57,292 nucleotides of DNA from an uncultured Bacteroidales bacterium (GCA_903875045.1 CAIQUS010000184.1:1-57292); one strand, 5' to 3'. Shown: positions 44,524 to 53,462, counted from the stretch's first letter. Translations and numbers: made by a program. The notes: generated by a model not told the origin, from the sequence alone.

Positions 44524-45204
44524 TCAAGTGTTTTTATGAAAAAGATCGGTAATCTGTTCTCCCGTATCAATTGCAAGGTGATATGCATGGATTCCGGCAT
44601 TTCTGGCACCTTCAACGTGTTTAAGTGTATCGTCGATGAACAGGGTTTCAGAGGGATCAAGGTGGCTGTGTTCCAGCACATACCTGAAAATTTCCAGCGA
44701 GGGTTTCTTTAATCCGATGCGGTATGAAAACCAGGCTTTTTCGAACAAGGCGTCAAAGTCGGCATATCCGAACTGCTTCCTGAACCTTTCAAGGTAGCAC
44801 AGGTAATGGATTTCGTTGGTGTTGCTGAGCAGGAATATGCGGTAATGTTTCCGTACCTCTTCGAGCAGCCTGATCCGCGGTTCAGGAATATCAAGTAACA
44901 AAGCGTTCCAGGCTCCATCGATTTGATCATCGGTTACCGGGGTGACAAAAAATTTTTTCAGTTCATCGCGAAAATGTTGCGAAGAGGTGGCGCCGGTCTC
45001 AATATCTTCGAACAATCCCGCGGAATCAGAGATTGACCGCCCCGTATCAAACTTTTTTAACCCCAGATCCATGAAAGCTTTTTCGGTCAGTTTTACATCG
45101 ATATTGCAGATGACCCCGCCAAAGTCGAAGATGATGTTTTTAATCGATTTGGGATTTACGATTTGAGAATTACGATTTGAGATCTTTGCCGGGTTGAGTT
45201 CCAT
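44524..45204 (-). CDS. HAD-superfamily hydrolase (IA type, YihX-like)
   Basis: 226 residues. Motif I is IIFDFGGVICNIDV (nucleophile Asp), motif II LLSNTNEIH, motif III LKKPSLEIF and motif IV FIDDTLKHVEGA. The alpha-helical cap follows motif I, as in sugar-phosphate phosphatases of the YihX type; note that the residue two after the nucleophile is glycine (DFGGV), typical for that branch. Substrate unknown. The first ~20 residues (NPAKISNRNSQIVNPKSIKN) are encoded by a stretch resembling the intergenic ATCGTAAATC-type repeats near 45262, so the N-terminus may be a recent addition or the true start may be a non-ATG codon closer to motif I. Confidence 0.9.
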   Translation of the reverse strand: MELNPAKISNRNSQIVNPKSIKNIIFDFGGVICNIDVKLTEKAFMDLGLKKFDTGRSISDSAGLFEDIETGATSSQHFRDELKKFFVTPVTDDQIDGAWNALLLDIPEPRIRLLEEVRKHYRIFLLSNTNEIHYLCYLERFRKQFGYADFDALFEKAWFSYRIGLKKPSLEIFRYVLEHSHLDPSETLFIDDTLKHVEGARNAGIHAYHLAIDTGEQITDLFHKNT

Positions 45205-45226
45205 TTGAAACAGCGTTAAACAACAG

Positions 45227-45258
45227 TTTGCAAAAATCGTAAAAATTATCTACTTTTG
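45227..45258 (+). promoter_or_regulatory. Promoter of the tRNA gene
   Basis: TTTG at 45227-45230, a 20-bp spacer, and TACTTTTG at 45251-45258, followed 45 bp later by the tRNA. It fits the Bacteroidota promoter form closely. Confidence 0.7.
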
Positions 45259-45302
45259 CAGTCCCAAATTCGAAATCGTAAATCGAAATTCGTAATTTGC
45301 CC

Positions 45303-45376
45303 GGGCCCATAGCTCAGATGGTTAGAGCAGTAGACTCATAATCTATTGGTCCCAGGTTCAAGTCCTGGTGGGCCCA
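45303..45376 (+). tRNA. tRNA with anticodon CAT (elongator Met or lysidine-type Ile)
   Basis: Seventy-four bases fold as a full cloverleaf. The acceptor stem GGGCCCA pairs with TGGGCCC; discriminator is A and CCA is not encoded. The D arm contains AGCTCAGATGGTTAGAGC, the anticodon stem GTAGA/TCTAT closes the loop CTCATAA, and the T arm has GGTTCAAGTCC. Anticodon CAT is at 45337-45339. It is not the initiator type (no GGG/CCC anticodon stem). Features such as TTGGTC before the T arm resemble tRNA-Ile2 as much as elongator Met, so the amino acid is left open. Confidence 0.95.
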
Positions 45377-45552
45377 CTTCAAAATCAGCCACTTACACGT
45401 TAAACGGTAGGTGGTTTTTTGTTTTCCGCCAGGTTTTGGCCAGGTTTTGAGGATCAAGAAGAATTTCTGGGGGGAGGTAGCAAAGCATGAAATTCAGATT
45501 TCAGATTTCAGATTTCAGATTTTTTACCTCCAATTTTATGTATCTTAATCTT

Positions 45553-45744
45553 GAGGGCACTCCGATAAGTCTGCTAACAAATAATATAACCGCAGAGGGC
45601 CGCAGAGTTTTTCGCAGAGGTTCGCAAAGTTATAATTATCTGCGAGCTATCTCTGCGGCTCTTTGCGGTTTCTTTGTGTTCTTTGCGGTTTAACAATTTT
45701 TTAAACGGTGATTTGATGAATAAGCGACTTTTCGTAGTGGACTC
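45553..45744 (+). mobile_element. MITE copy 2 (192 bp, 6-bp target duplication)
   Basis: About 90 percent identical to the element at 8036-8228, with the same ends. It is flanked by the perfect direct repeat AATCTT (45547-45552 and 45745-45750). Comparison with element B, which lacks it, shows the empty site directly. Confidence 0.85.
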
Positions 45745-45755
45745 AATCTTTGATT

Positions 45756-45830
45756 TTATCGCGTTGAACAATTTGCAGCCACGGATGATGAACTCCGAAT
45801 GATTTGATTCACGCCAGGGCGGATGATAAG
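45756..45830 (-). pseudogene. Four-helix-bundle protein gene remnant (in element A)
   Basis: Minus-strand frame: LIIRPGVNQIIRSSSSVAAN and then a stop. VNQIIRSSSSVAAN matches the conserved core of the four-helix-bundle family related to 23S rRNA intervening-sequence proteins and DGR Avd proteins (typically NQ-RS-TSVGAN). Only the core remains. Confidence 0.5.
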
Positions 45831-45965
45831 TTGTTTGAATGTGAAATGTGAAATGTGAAATGTGAAATTCCCTTCCCTCCCCCCCCAACCCAGAAATTCA
45901 TCTTGATCCGTTTTGGGGGGGAATCATGCTTTTTGACTGACTTTCCGTAGTGCCCTTTAAATGTC

Positions 45966-45973
45966 TACCTTTG
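45966..45973 (+). promoter_or_regulatory. -7 box of the propeller protein gene
   Basis: TACCTTTG, perfect TAnnTTTG, 65 bp before ATG 46039. It lies inside the longer frame that begins at 45961, which argues against that earlier start. Confidence 0.5.
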
Positions 45974-46038
45974 TTATCATCAGTTTCAGGATTTTATTTT
46001 TCAGGAACCATCCCGGCTGTTCACCAAAAAGCGGTTTT

Positions 46039-47394
46039 ATGAAAAGGCTGATTTACCTCTTGTTATTGTCTTTCCCAATATCCTTATTTGCACAGGTCGG
46101 ATCATTCAAATTCCCATCCTCTGTTCAGGGTTGGCAATTTGTGGGTCAGGAGGGATTTTCCGATGGAGAAATTAACACTCCGGGTTTCGCATTGAGTCCA
46201 TCAGGGGAGCCCTATGTAGGAATTCAGGATGCAGGCGGCGCTTTTAAGGCCTCCGTTTTGAAATTTGACGGTACAAGCTGGACCTACGTTGGCAATCAGG
46301 GCTTTTCTGATACAACGGCCATTCTTGTTTCCATAAAATTCAATTCGTTAGGCGAACCGGTTGTTTTAATACTTGATGGTACATTGAGTTTGACGGTAAT
46401 GAAATTTAACGGAACTCAATGGGAGCATATCGGAAATCCTCAATTTACCAGGGCTGGCTCCATCAGTCTTGCTATTAGCCCCACAGATGTTCCCTATGTT
46501 GCCTTCGAGGACCTGGGTGGGATCAGTGTCATGAAGTACGACAGTAACCAATGGGTTTATGTGGGTCCGCGAACCTTTGTTTCCTATGCAACTCATCCAT
46601 CCCTTGCCATCAGTGCATCTGGTGTTCCTTATTTGGCATTTATCGACTACTTATTTCTGAATGGCTGCACTGTCATGGAATTTATCAGTGGGAATTGGGT
46701 GCTTGTCGGACCACGCCCCCTGACTGCTGCTGCCGAATTTGTCCAAATCCGATTCAGTCCTTCAGGTATTCTCTACATCGCTTCAGATGGCAACCATCTT
46801 CAACAGGCCAATGTCAGGAAGCTATTAGGCGATTATTATTGGGTTACTGTTGGAGCACCGATCATTTCCGAAGGCCGCGCATTTCGGGTCAGAATTGCTT
46901 TTTCTCCATCTGGCGACCCGTATATATCTTACTCCGACTGGACAAATGAATGTTGGAGGAAAGCCACGGTTAAGAAATTTGACAGTACCTGGACAAATGT
47001 GGGTACGCGCGGATTCACCCCCGATGAGGCCGAAGGAATCGGGATAGAAGTAAATCAGGCCGGAGTTCCGTATGTTGCTTTCATTGATTATGCCGATTCA
47101 GCCAAAGCCTCAGTCATGATGTTTGATTATCCTGTGGGGTTGCCGGCTCATCCTGCCTTTGATTTGAAAGTATACCAGGATCCTGTTGAGAATATGATCA
47201 ACATTGAATTCAACGCCCAATCGAACTCAGGTCGATCAATTTACATTTATAATTTTTTGGGGGAAAAGATATTCGAAACCGTTTTTTCAGGCAAGTTAAA
47301 AATGATCGATGCCGAAAACCTTCCTCCAGGTATCTATTTCGTAAAGGTTGTGGAAGAAGATATCTTCCGTGTGAGCAGGTTTTACAAGAAATGA
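46039..47394 (+). CDS. Secreted seven-blade beta-propeller protein with T9SS sorting domain
   Basis: 451 residues from ATG 46039, where a signal peptide begins (MKRLIYLLLLSFPISLFAQ). Seven repeats of about 45-50 residues follow, each beginning with W-x-x-V/I-G-x-x-x-F (GWQFVGQEGF, SWTYVGNQGF, QWEHIGNPQF, QWVYVGPRTF, NWVLVGPRPL, YWVTVGAPII, TWTNVGTRGF) and containing SPSGxPYVAF and VMKFD strands. That is the number needed for one closed propeller. The last ~80 residues (DLKVYQDPVENMINIEFN ... LPPGIYFVKVV) form the sorting domain; the usual PNP is DPV here. Binding partner unknown. The upstream -7 box and signal peptide fix the start. Confidence 0.88.
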   Translation: MKRLIYLLLLSFPISLFAQVGSFKFPSSVQGWQFVGQEGFSDGEINTPGFALSPSGEPYVGIQDAGGAFKASVLKFDGTSWTYVGNQGFSDTTAILVSIKFNSLGEPVVLILDGTLSLTVMKFNGTQWEHIGNPQFTRAGSISLAISPTDVPYVAFEDLGGISVMKYDSNQWVYVGPRTFVSYATHPSLAISASGVPYLAFIDYLFLNGCTVMEFISGNWVLVGPRPLTAAAEFVQIRFSPSGILYIASDGNHLQQANVRKLLGDYYWVTVGAPIISEGRAFRVRIAFSPSGDPYISYSDWTNECWRKATVKKFDSTWTNVGTRGFTPDEAEGIGIEVNQAGVPYVAFIDYADSAKASVMMFDYPVGLPAHPAFDLKVYQDPVENMINIEFNAQSNSGRSIYIYNFLGEKIFETVFSGKLKMIDAENLPPGIYFVKVVEEDIFRVSRFYKK

Positions 47395-47439
47395 ACTGAT
47401 TTTCTCCTGTTATGAGGAGCCTTTCATGGTGGTGTCTGG

Positions 47440-47639
47440 GGTGTACAACGAATTTGACCAAGACTCTTACCCGATATACCAAGACCAGTTTTAGCCAAGT
47501 TTCAATGACAAAAACACCGGTGTCATCCAAAACGAAGCCCTCATCAAGCGTTAAAGAAGGGTAGCGAATATGTAGAATAGGGAAACCATTCCTGGCAAAG
47601 CTGGTTCAATTCTTCAACAAAAGATTTAATTGTTGCCAT
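47440..47639 (-). pseudogene. Frameshifted remnant of a hypothetical gene
   Basis: From ATG 47639 on the minus strand: MATIKSFVEELNQLCQEWFP, then a frame change near 47560, then RYPSLTLDEGFVLDDTGVFV and IETWLKLVLVYRV before decay. The two parts look like one acidic, small protein. Family not recognised. The remaining sequence of the 47395-47819 gap shows nothing else. Confidence 0.4.
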
Positions 47640-47819
47640 AATTGGGTTTGCTTATGGCAAAGATAATGTGTTACTACACCAAAGAGTGACGTTGTAGGAC
47701 AATTTCCAGAAACATTGACTTAATGCGTTACAACTTCATTTTATCGTATATTAGATGATTCTTTGGGATGATGCCGAATAATATGACATCTAATGGTTGT
47801 CAAATGCAAAATTTTGAGC

Positions 47820-49673
47820 ATGAAAAATCTATCCATCCTTTTATTCTTGCTATTTCTGTCATTCACTGGATCATCACAATCATGCTTGCCACAAGGCATC
47901 ACATTTTCCACTCAATCCCAAATCGACAACTTTCATATAAATTATCCAAACTGCACTCAAGTTGAAGGGAGTGTCGGAATTTATGGAAATGACATTACCA
48001 ACCTCAATGGATTAAGCGTATTAACATTTATTGAGGAGGGCCTTTACATTATGAATACCACCTCATTGACCAGTTTAACAGGGCTGGAACAGCTTGATTC
48101 AATAGGCCAACTTACTATCGAAAACAACTCAATCCTCACAAACCTTATTGGGATTGAAGGCATTAAACGCATTAAAGGTGACCTGTCGGTCACGAAGAAT
48201 CCAGCTCTCTCCAATTTTACTGGTTTGAACAATCTCTCATCACTGGGTGGTTCCTTGTTTGTTGAACAAAACCCTGTTCTGATAAAATTCAGTGGGTTAA
48301 ACAACCTGACAAACTTTGATGGTAATTACATGACCATCAAAGACAATAATTCGCTTTCCAGCCTCACAGGATTAAACGGTTTGACCACAATTCACGCAAA
48401 CTTTTATATTGAAAAAAATCCTGCCCTTGTCACATTGACGGGTTTAAACAATATTAGCCATATTGGCCAATTGTTTATCGGTGAAAATAATTCACTTCCG
48501 AATTTGTCGGGGCTTGATAATCTCCACTCGATTGGAGCCATGCTTGATGTTTCTCTCAACAGTGCCCTGACAAGTTTTTCTGGTCTGGACAGTCTTGTAT
48601 CTGTAGGTGATGCTCTTTCGGTAAACAACAACCCAGCCCTTACCAGTGTGGTCGGTCTTGAAAAACTGGAAACTGTTGGTTTGATACATTTGGTGGATAA
48701 TAAACTGTTATCAAGTCTTAACGGGTTGAATAAACTGACATCAATAGGATACAGTCTTACTATTAGAGGTAGTGATGCCCTTAGCAGCCTTGCGGGATTA
48801 AATAATCTAACAGAATTAGGAGGGTATTTAACAATTGAGACCAATATTTCTCTTACCAGCCTTTACGGGCTTAACAAATTAAAATCCATTGGAGAGGGTT
48901 GCTATATCTTTGACAACAAGGCTCTTTCAAGTCTGTCGGATTTCGACTTACTTGATTCGATTGGAACCAACCTGTGGATTGCAAGTAATCCTGTATTGAG
49001 CGACCTGTCAGGGCTGAGTAAAATTAAATCCATCACTGGCAGCCTCAAAATTTCAAACAACTCATCCCTGACAACGCTGAACGGACTTAACGGGTTAACT
49101 AATGTTGGGGATGCACTTCAAATCGGGGAATATTTCGGAGGTAATTCGTCACTAAACAACTTGAAAGGTCTTGATAGTTTGGTTTCAATTGGCGGAGCCC
49201 TTGGGATTGAGAAAAACATGGCACTTGCCAGTCTCACAGGTCTTGATCAAATAAAATCAAATTCAATCCATGACCTTCTGATTTCGGAAAATCCACTTTT
49301 AACCTATTGTGCGGTGAAAAGTATATGCGATTATTTGGGCAGTCCTGGTGGCACCATCGAGATTCACGACAATGCGGCTGGTTGCAATAGTCAGGCAGGT
49401 ATAGATTCGACTTGCAGGAATTTATCCGTAGAGAATTTGACAATCGATGGAGGATGGTTAATATACCCCAACCCCGCATCCAGCAGCATCACCATAGAAA
49501 CCTCTAAAAAGGGTTCCTTTACCATTTCAAGTATTAATGGAAAGCAACTCATAAAACAGGAAATTACCGAACACATCCATACTGAAGATATTAGTGTTTT
49601 GCCCAATGGCATCTACATTGTCAAACTGGATGGTGAGAAAATGGTGAAGATTGGGAGGTTCGTGAAGCATTGA
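47820..49673 (+). CDS. Secreted leucine-rich repeat (receptor L-like) protein with T9SS sorting domain
   Basis: 617 residues from ATG 47820 (signal peptide MKNLSILLFLLFLSFTGSSQ). About 17 repeats of 22-24 residues follow, of the form L-x-x-L-x-G-L-x-x-L-x-x-I/L-G-x-x-L-x-I-x-x-N (for example LTGLEQLDSIGQLTIENNSI, FTGLNNLSSLGGSLFVEQNP). They build a right-handed solenoid like the receptor L-domain. A small cysteine-containing cap (YCAVKSICDYLGSPGG ... NAAGCNSQAGIDSTC) ends the solenoid. The end (WLIYPNPASSSITIETSK ... LPNGIYIVKL) is a sorting domain. Surface adhesion or ligand binding is likely by analogy. The earlier ATG at 47793 is out of keeping with the signal peptide. Confidence 0.9.
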   Translation: MKNLSILLFLLFLSFTGSSQSCLPQGITFSTQSQIDNFHINYPNCTQVEGSVGIYGNDITNLNGLSVLTFIEEGLYIMNTTSLTSLTGLEQLDSIGQLTIENNSILTNLIGIEGIKRIKGDLSVTKNPALSNFTGLNNLSSLGGSLFVEQNPVLIKFSGLNNLTNFDGNYMTIKDNNSLSSLTGLNGLTTIHANFYIEKNPALVTLTGLNNISHIGQLFIGENNSLPNLSGLDNLHSIGAMLDVSLNSALTSFSGLDSLVSVGDALSVNNNPALTSVVGLEKLETVGLIHLVDNKLLSSLNGLNKLTSIGYSLTIRGSDALSSLAGLNNLTELGGYLTIETNISLTSLYGLNKLKSIGEGCYIFDNKALSSLSDFDLLDSIGTNLWIASNPVLSDLSGLSKIKSITGSLKISNNSSLTTLNGLNGLTNVGDALQIGEYFGGNSSLNNLKGLDSLVSIGGALGIEKNMALASLTGLDQIKSNSIHDLLISENPLLTYCAVKSICDYLGSPGGTIEIHDNAAGCNSQAGIDSTCRNLSVENLTIDGGWLIYPNPASSSITIETSKKGSFTISSINGKQLIKQEITEHIHTEDISVLPNGIYIVKLDGEKMVKIGRFVKH

Positions 49674-49823
49674 GTCGATTCAAAAAGTTAACCTGGTGGC
49701 ATTATGAAAAACCGGATTTGCATTTTAATTTTCTTTTGTCCGGTTGTAAGTTTTTCTCAGCAACCAAAAGAACCCATCAAATCAATGCGGTTTTGATGTA
49801 AGATTGTTCCGCCAGGTTTTTAG

Positions 49824-50255
49824 GGATCAAGAGGAATTTCCGGGGGGAGGGGAATTTCGGATTTCAGATTTCAGATTTCACATCTCACATCTCACATTCA
49901 GACAACTTATCAACACACCCTTCATTTTTATGCCACAACCCTGATTAAACATACAAAAGTATGGACTCAATGGAAAATCAGGACAAATTAAAATTTAACG
50001 ACCATCTGCGTGACAGAACCATTCAGATGGCAGCGACACATTATTGGCTATTGAAGGATAGAAAGGTTTCCTGGATCATCCGCCCTGGTGTGAATCAGAT
50101 CATTCGGAGGTTGAACAACTGGTGAGATTGTTCAATGCGATAAAATCAAAGATGAAGATAAAAATTGGGGGTAAAAAAGGTGAAATCTGAAATCTGAAAT
50201 GTGAAATGTGAATTTCATGCTTTGCTATCACCCCCCCATAAATTCCTCTTGATCC
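49824..50255. mobile_element. Repeat element B: inverted ends with dead four-helix-bundle gene
   Basis: Ends GGATCAAGAGGAATTT (left) and its inverted copy (right, ending TTGATCC at 50255). It contains ATTTCAG arrays at both sides and, on the plus strand, the front of a four-helix-bundle gene (49961-50125). It is the fuller relative of element A and lies in the opposite orientation. The region 49674-50373 holds nothing else. Confidence 0.7.
49961..50125 (+). pseudogene. Four-helix-bundle protein gene remnant (in element B)
   Basis: A 54-residue frame: MDSMENQDKLKFNDHLRDRT, IQMAATHYWLLKDRKVSWII and RPGVNQIIRRLNNW, then TGA. The opening and the VNQIIR block match the first two helices of the four-helix-bundle (S23/Avd-like) family, but the SxGAN core is destroyed and the last two helices are missing. 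Dead copy. Confidence 0.5.
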
Positions 50256-50373
50256 CAAACGCTATAAAAATGGAAGGACTTTATTATTACCACGATTAGC
50301 AGGGGGTCAGCTTTTTATACAGTTCAGCCAATTTCACTAAATTTACAAAAAAACGGGGAACGGAGAGCGAAAA

Positions 50374-52077
50374 TTAGTTGGCTGGTTCTGAAAAATAGTG
50401 CATTTCCCATCCTTTTCCGGGATGATAGGCATCGGTTAAGAACCACACCAAAACTTTATTGGTAAAGGAGGTAATGACCGGAGGTTTATTGGTGCCTGAA
50501 AACTTGGCCAGGAGATTTTCAGGCAGGGTGGATGTTCCATCGAATATCCATACAAAATCAACATTTGGCTCGGTATCGATATTCGAAAATTCTATCCGGA
50601 TCCTTTTTCCGACAGGAACGTTGATCTGCCATTTGCAGGAGCAATTGTTTGCATAGTTTTCATGGCCGCTTCCATCCATGATGACACCTTCCTCCCGGTC
50701 CGGGAATTGAACGTCATGACAATAAAGTGATGTGGAATCGATGGTTTCCATGTAGTAGCTCAGTTCAAGGTTCTTTGGCAGTCCGGTTTCAGGTTGCAAC
50801 TCAATTTTAAACCTGCTTCCGGGGATGAAAATCAGGTTTGAGGTTTTTCCTATCGGACCGTTATACCAAAGCGAATCACCACTGTAAATTTTAATTATTT
50901 TCTGAGGATCCGGACAAACTGATGTGAGGTGTATTCCTTTATAGGCTCCTTCCGGATGAATTTCCCAACTATGCCTGCTTTTCTTTTTTCTGAAATAGAT
51001 TTGGCCTTCCGGGCGTGCAGGAGAACAGGCTGAAAACTTATATTCAGGATCAACCAGGAATTGAATTGCCTTTGCCATATCAGGCAACCCGGAGCCAAGT
51101 TTTCCACAGTATGTCATATTCAGGCTGTCAACCGGTGTGGAGGTGTTTCTGATCGCCTCAAATATTTCACTGGAAGTAGCCCCGGGATCAGCCGCTTTTA
51201 ATATAGCGGCACACCCTGCAACAATTGCAGCAGCAGGGGATGTGCCGTTTTCATGAACGAATGCATTGTCGGCCAGCGGATGCGGCCCATACACCGAATC
51301 GCCCGGGGCGGCGATGTCAATTCTCATTCCATAGTTAGAATACCGGCTTTTTTTCAATAAAGTGTCAAGGGAAGCAACACAAAACACACCGGGATAGGAG
51401 GAGGGCGGGTCTGCTTTTTCAGCATAAAAATTCCCTGAGGAACCGATGATGATGATCCCTTTGCGAAGGGCTGCATCAAGAATTGACTTTTCTTCGTCTT
51501 TTAACTGGCCGCCGCTCCAGGCACAGCAGATGATGTCGGCCCCCAGGTCACTGGCATATCTGATCCCTTTGTAGCCATCGGAAATATAGGTGTTGCGGGC
51601 ATAATCGGAAAGGACCTTGACCGGGATGATCTGCAGTACTTTTATGGCATCCTCGCCGTAACATTTTTCAAATATGGTTGCAATTATTCCGGCAATATAG
51701 GTTCCATGGTAATAAACATTCTCTTTCCCTTTGGGAACCGATACGTCATTGTCATTATCAGAAATATCCCATCCATGGATATCATCGGTGTAACCATTGT
51801 GGTCGTCATCCTGGAAATTTTCCGGTGTTTCCTTCCCGTTGGTGTAAATGAAATCCCTGATGGTTTTATGGGTAAGCCTGAAACCATCGTCTACAATCGC
51901 CACCTTGACAATGGTGCCGGCTTTGGCTTTCTGCTGAACAATGTTCAGGATGGCATAGGCCCAGTTGTCTGACACTTTCTGCCTTGAAGAATCTGATGGA
52001 ACGTAAGAACTAGCTATTGCGAAACCTGTTGATAAAGAAGACCAAAATAATATAACCGTCAGGAGGATAAATTTCAT
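50374..52077 (-). CDS. Secreted subtilisin-like serine protease with CUB domain
   Basis: 567 residues. Signal peptide about 1-22. The S8 domain (about 55-345) has catalytic D63 (VAIVDDGF), H124 (YYHGTYIAG), oxyanion N216 (GSSGNF) and S280 (NGTSPAAA). A middle beta domain (about 350-445) leads to a C-terminal CUB domain (about 448-565, CHDVQFPDREEGVIMDGSG ... CKWQINVPVGKRIRIEFSN), a module that binds proteins or sugars and often calcium. No type IX sorting domain is present, so it may stay in the periplasm or leave by another route. No pro-peptide is obvious. Single gene on the minus strand. Confidence 0.92.
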   Translation of the reverse strand: MKFILLTVILFWSSLSTGFAIASSYVPSDSSRQKVSDNWAYAILNIVQQKAKAGTIVKVAIVDDGFRLTHKTIRDFIYTNGKETPENFQDDDHNGYTDDIHGWDISDNDNDVSVPKGKENVYYHGTYIAGIIATIFEKCYGEDAIKVLQIIPVKVLSDYARNTYISDGYKGIRYASDLGADIICCAWSGGQLKDEEKSILDAALRKGIIIIGSSGNFYAEKADPPSSYPGVFCVASLDTLLKKSRYSNYGMRIDIAAPGDSVYGPHPLADNAFVHENGTSPAAAIVAGCAAILKAADPGATSSEIFEAIRNTSTPVDSLNMTYCGKLGSGLPDMAKAIQFLVDPEYKFSACSPARPEGQIYFRKKKSRHSWEIHPEGAYKGIHLTSVCPDPQKIIKIYSGDSLWYNGPIGKTSNLIFIPGSRFKIELQPETGLPKNLELSYYMETIDSTSLYCHDVQFPDREEGVIMDGSGHENYANNCSCKWQINVPVGKRIRIEFSNIDTEPNVDFVWIFDGTSTLPENLLAKFSGTNKPPVITSFTNKVLVWFLTDAYHPGKGWEMHYFSEPAN

Positions 52078-52132
52078 TGCCAGGTTTCTTGGCCCCCTTC
52101 ACTTTTTGGGGTAGGGAATGGGGTAATAGTTC

Positions 52133-52894
52133 TTATTGAAATGTAATCGGATGTGTATGAGCCGGAAGTTGCGAAACAGAAAGCGTAAAGTTTTCAATAC
52201 CGCCAATCTGCCCAAGAGTTTTGGGTATTAAGCCCGGGCCTGTTCCCTGGTTGATGGCAACCCGGCCCCGCAGATCGGGCAATCCGAAAGTTGTTTGTCC
52301 ATCCCCGCCATAAATGGTTCCAATGAGGGCAAAAAGGGTCGAATACTGTGAAATAGGCAATAGCGAGCCATCACATGAAGCATACCATAGGGGTGCAAAG
52401 TTGAACCCAAAGAATCCTATCTCTCCGATAAAGGTATCAGTGCCATTCCTTGAAGGGAAAATGCCCTCCAACGCGATGCTATAGTTCATGCAGAGGTACG
52501 GCTGCAAATTGCTGATAGCTGTGCCGTTGCCTGTTGAACCAAAAATGAGGTTTTTAGCCACCCAGTTGGTGCCGTCGAACGTCAGCAGGTCGTTGGTAGG
52601 AGGATTGGCTGCAGTTGAGGCTTTATCGATCATCTGTTTCCAGATGGTGCCATTGTAGAAGTAATAGCCCTTGGGGACATCGGTCTGGTAAACCAGCAAC
52701 CCTGCCACCGGACTGGCAATCAACCCGCGTTGCGCTGCAGACATGCGTGGCACGAGTACTCCCTTCGTGGTCGACTTTACATCGAGCATGGCAGATGTAC
52801 CCGGGGCGCTGCCATCGGTGGTAATGGCCACCTGGGCAAGACTGGAAAAGGTGCTTAATAAAATAAAGGCCAGAAATATGATGGAGGTTTTCAT
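52133..52894 (-). CDS. Exported phage tail-collar-domain protein
   Basis: 253 residues. A signal peptide (about 1-20, ending SLAQ) is followed by the segment [20 protein letters not shown], common at the front of Bacteroidota fibre-like proteins. The C-terminal ~95 residues form a tail collar domain ([51 protein letters not shown]), as in microcystin-dependent proteins. The signal peptide argues for an exported, non-phage use. A second, incomplete paralogue lies directly upstream. Confidence 0.85.
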   Translation of the reverse strand: MKTSIIFLAFILLSTFSSLAQVAITTDGSAPGTSAMLDVKSTTKGVLVPRMSAAQRGLIASPVAGLLVYQTDVPKGYYFYNGTIWKQMIDKASTAANPPTNDLLTFDGTNWVAKNLIFGSTGNGTAISNLQPYLCMNYSIALEGIFPSRNGTDTFIGEIGFFGFNFAPLWYASCDGSLLPISQYSTLFALIGTIYGGDGQTTFGLPDLRGRVAINQGTGPGLIPKTLGQIGGIENFTLSVSQLPAHTHPITFQ

Positions 52895-52932
52895 TTTTTT
52901 GAGTTGATAAATGAATCAAACATTGAAATTTA

Positions 52933-53304
52933 TTACTGAAATGTTACGGTGTGTGTATGCGCCGGAAGTTGTGAAACAGAAAGTGTAAAGGTTTCAACAC
53001 CACTAACCTGGCCAAGAGTTTTAGGTGTCAGGCCTGGGCCTGTTCCCTGGTTTATGGCAACCCTTCCCCTCAGATCGGGCAATCCGAAAGTTGTTTGTCC
53101 ATTCCCGCCATAAGTAGTTCCCAGGAGTGAAAAAAGGGCCGTATTTAGTGAAATTTGCATCAGCCGGCCATCACACGAAGCATAATTCTTGGGCTCAAAA
53201 TCGAACCCAAAGAGTCCTATCTCTCCGATAAAAACCTCAGAGCCATTCCTTGAAGGGGCTAACTTGGCTTCTGGACAGGCAGTATTTACTAATGTTTTAA
53301 AGGG
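52933..53304 (-). pseudogene. Truncated second tail-collar-domain gene
   Basis: The minus-strand frame ending at 52933 encodes the same C-terminal domain as the neighbour ([36 protein letters not shown]). It can be followed upstream through SRNGSEVFIGEIGLFGF to about 53258, where similarity to the neighbour stops. The frame then closes at a TAG near 53311 with no start codon or signal peptide. It is a tandem duplicate that lost its front, possibly to the element that begins here. Confidence 0.75.
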
Positions 53305-53462
53305 TAGTGTCTAAAAACTGTCAACTTTACTGACACGTATTCAAATCGTACACGCCTAATTTGTAAACAAATGACAAGCTAAATAATTGCTTGTAACCCC
53401 TTGTAAAATTACGTTAATTTCCTTTCAAAAAATCTGAAGCTACCTGAAATAGTTTTATAAAA

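Larger units (their letters stand above)
45451..45909. mobile_element. Repeat element A: inverted ends, dead four-helix-bundle gene, MITE insertion
   Basis: The ends GGATCAAGAAGAATTTCTGG (left) and the complement of GGATCAAGATGAATTTCTGG (right) are inverted. Inside, in inverse order to element B at 49824-50255, are a 7-bp-period array of ATTTCAG, the motif GCAAAGCATGAAATTC, a four-helix-bundle gene remnant on the minus strand (45756-45830) and a GTGAAAT array (7-bp period, about 45840-45868). A 192-bp MITE (45553-45744) interrupts it exactly where element B is continuous. Confidence 0.7.

Noticed and set aside
45303-45376. Initiator tRNA-Met
   Set aside because: The anticodon stem lacks the three G-C pairs of initiators and the acceptor stem is fully paired at position 1.
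47793-50373. Diversity-generating retroelement, prompted by the Avd-like four-helix-bundle remnants
   Set aside because: There is no reverse transcriptase and no template/variable repeat pair with adenine-specific changes in the window.
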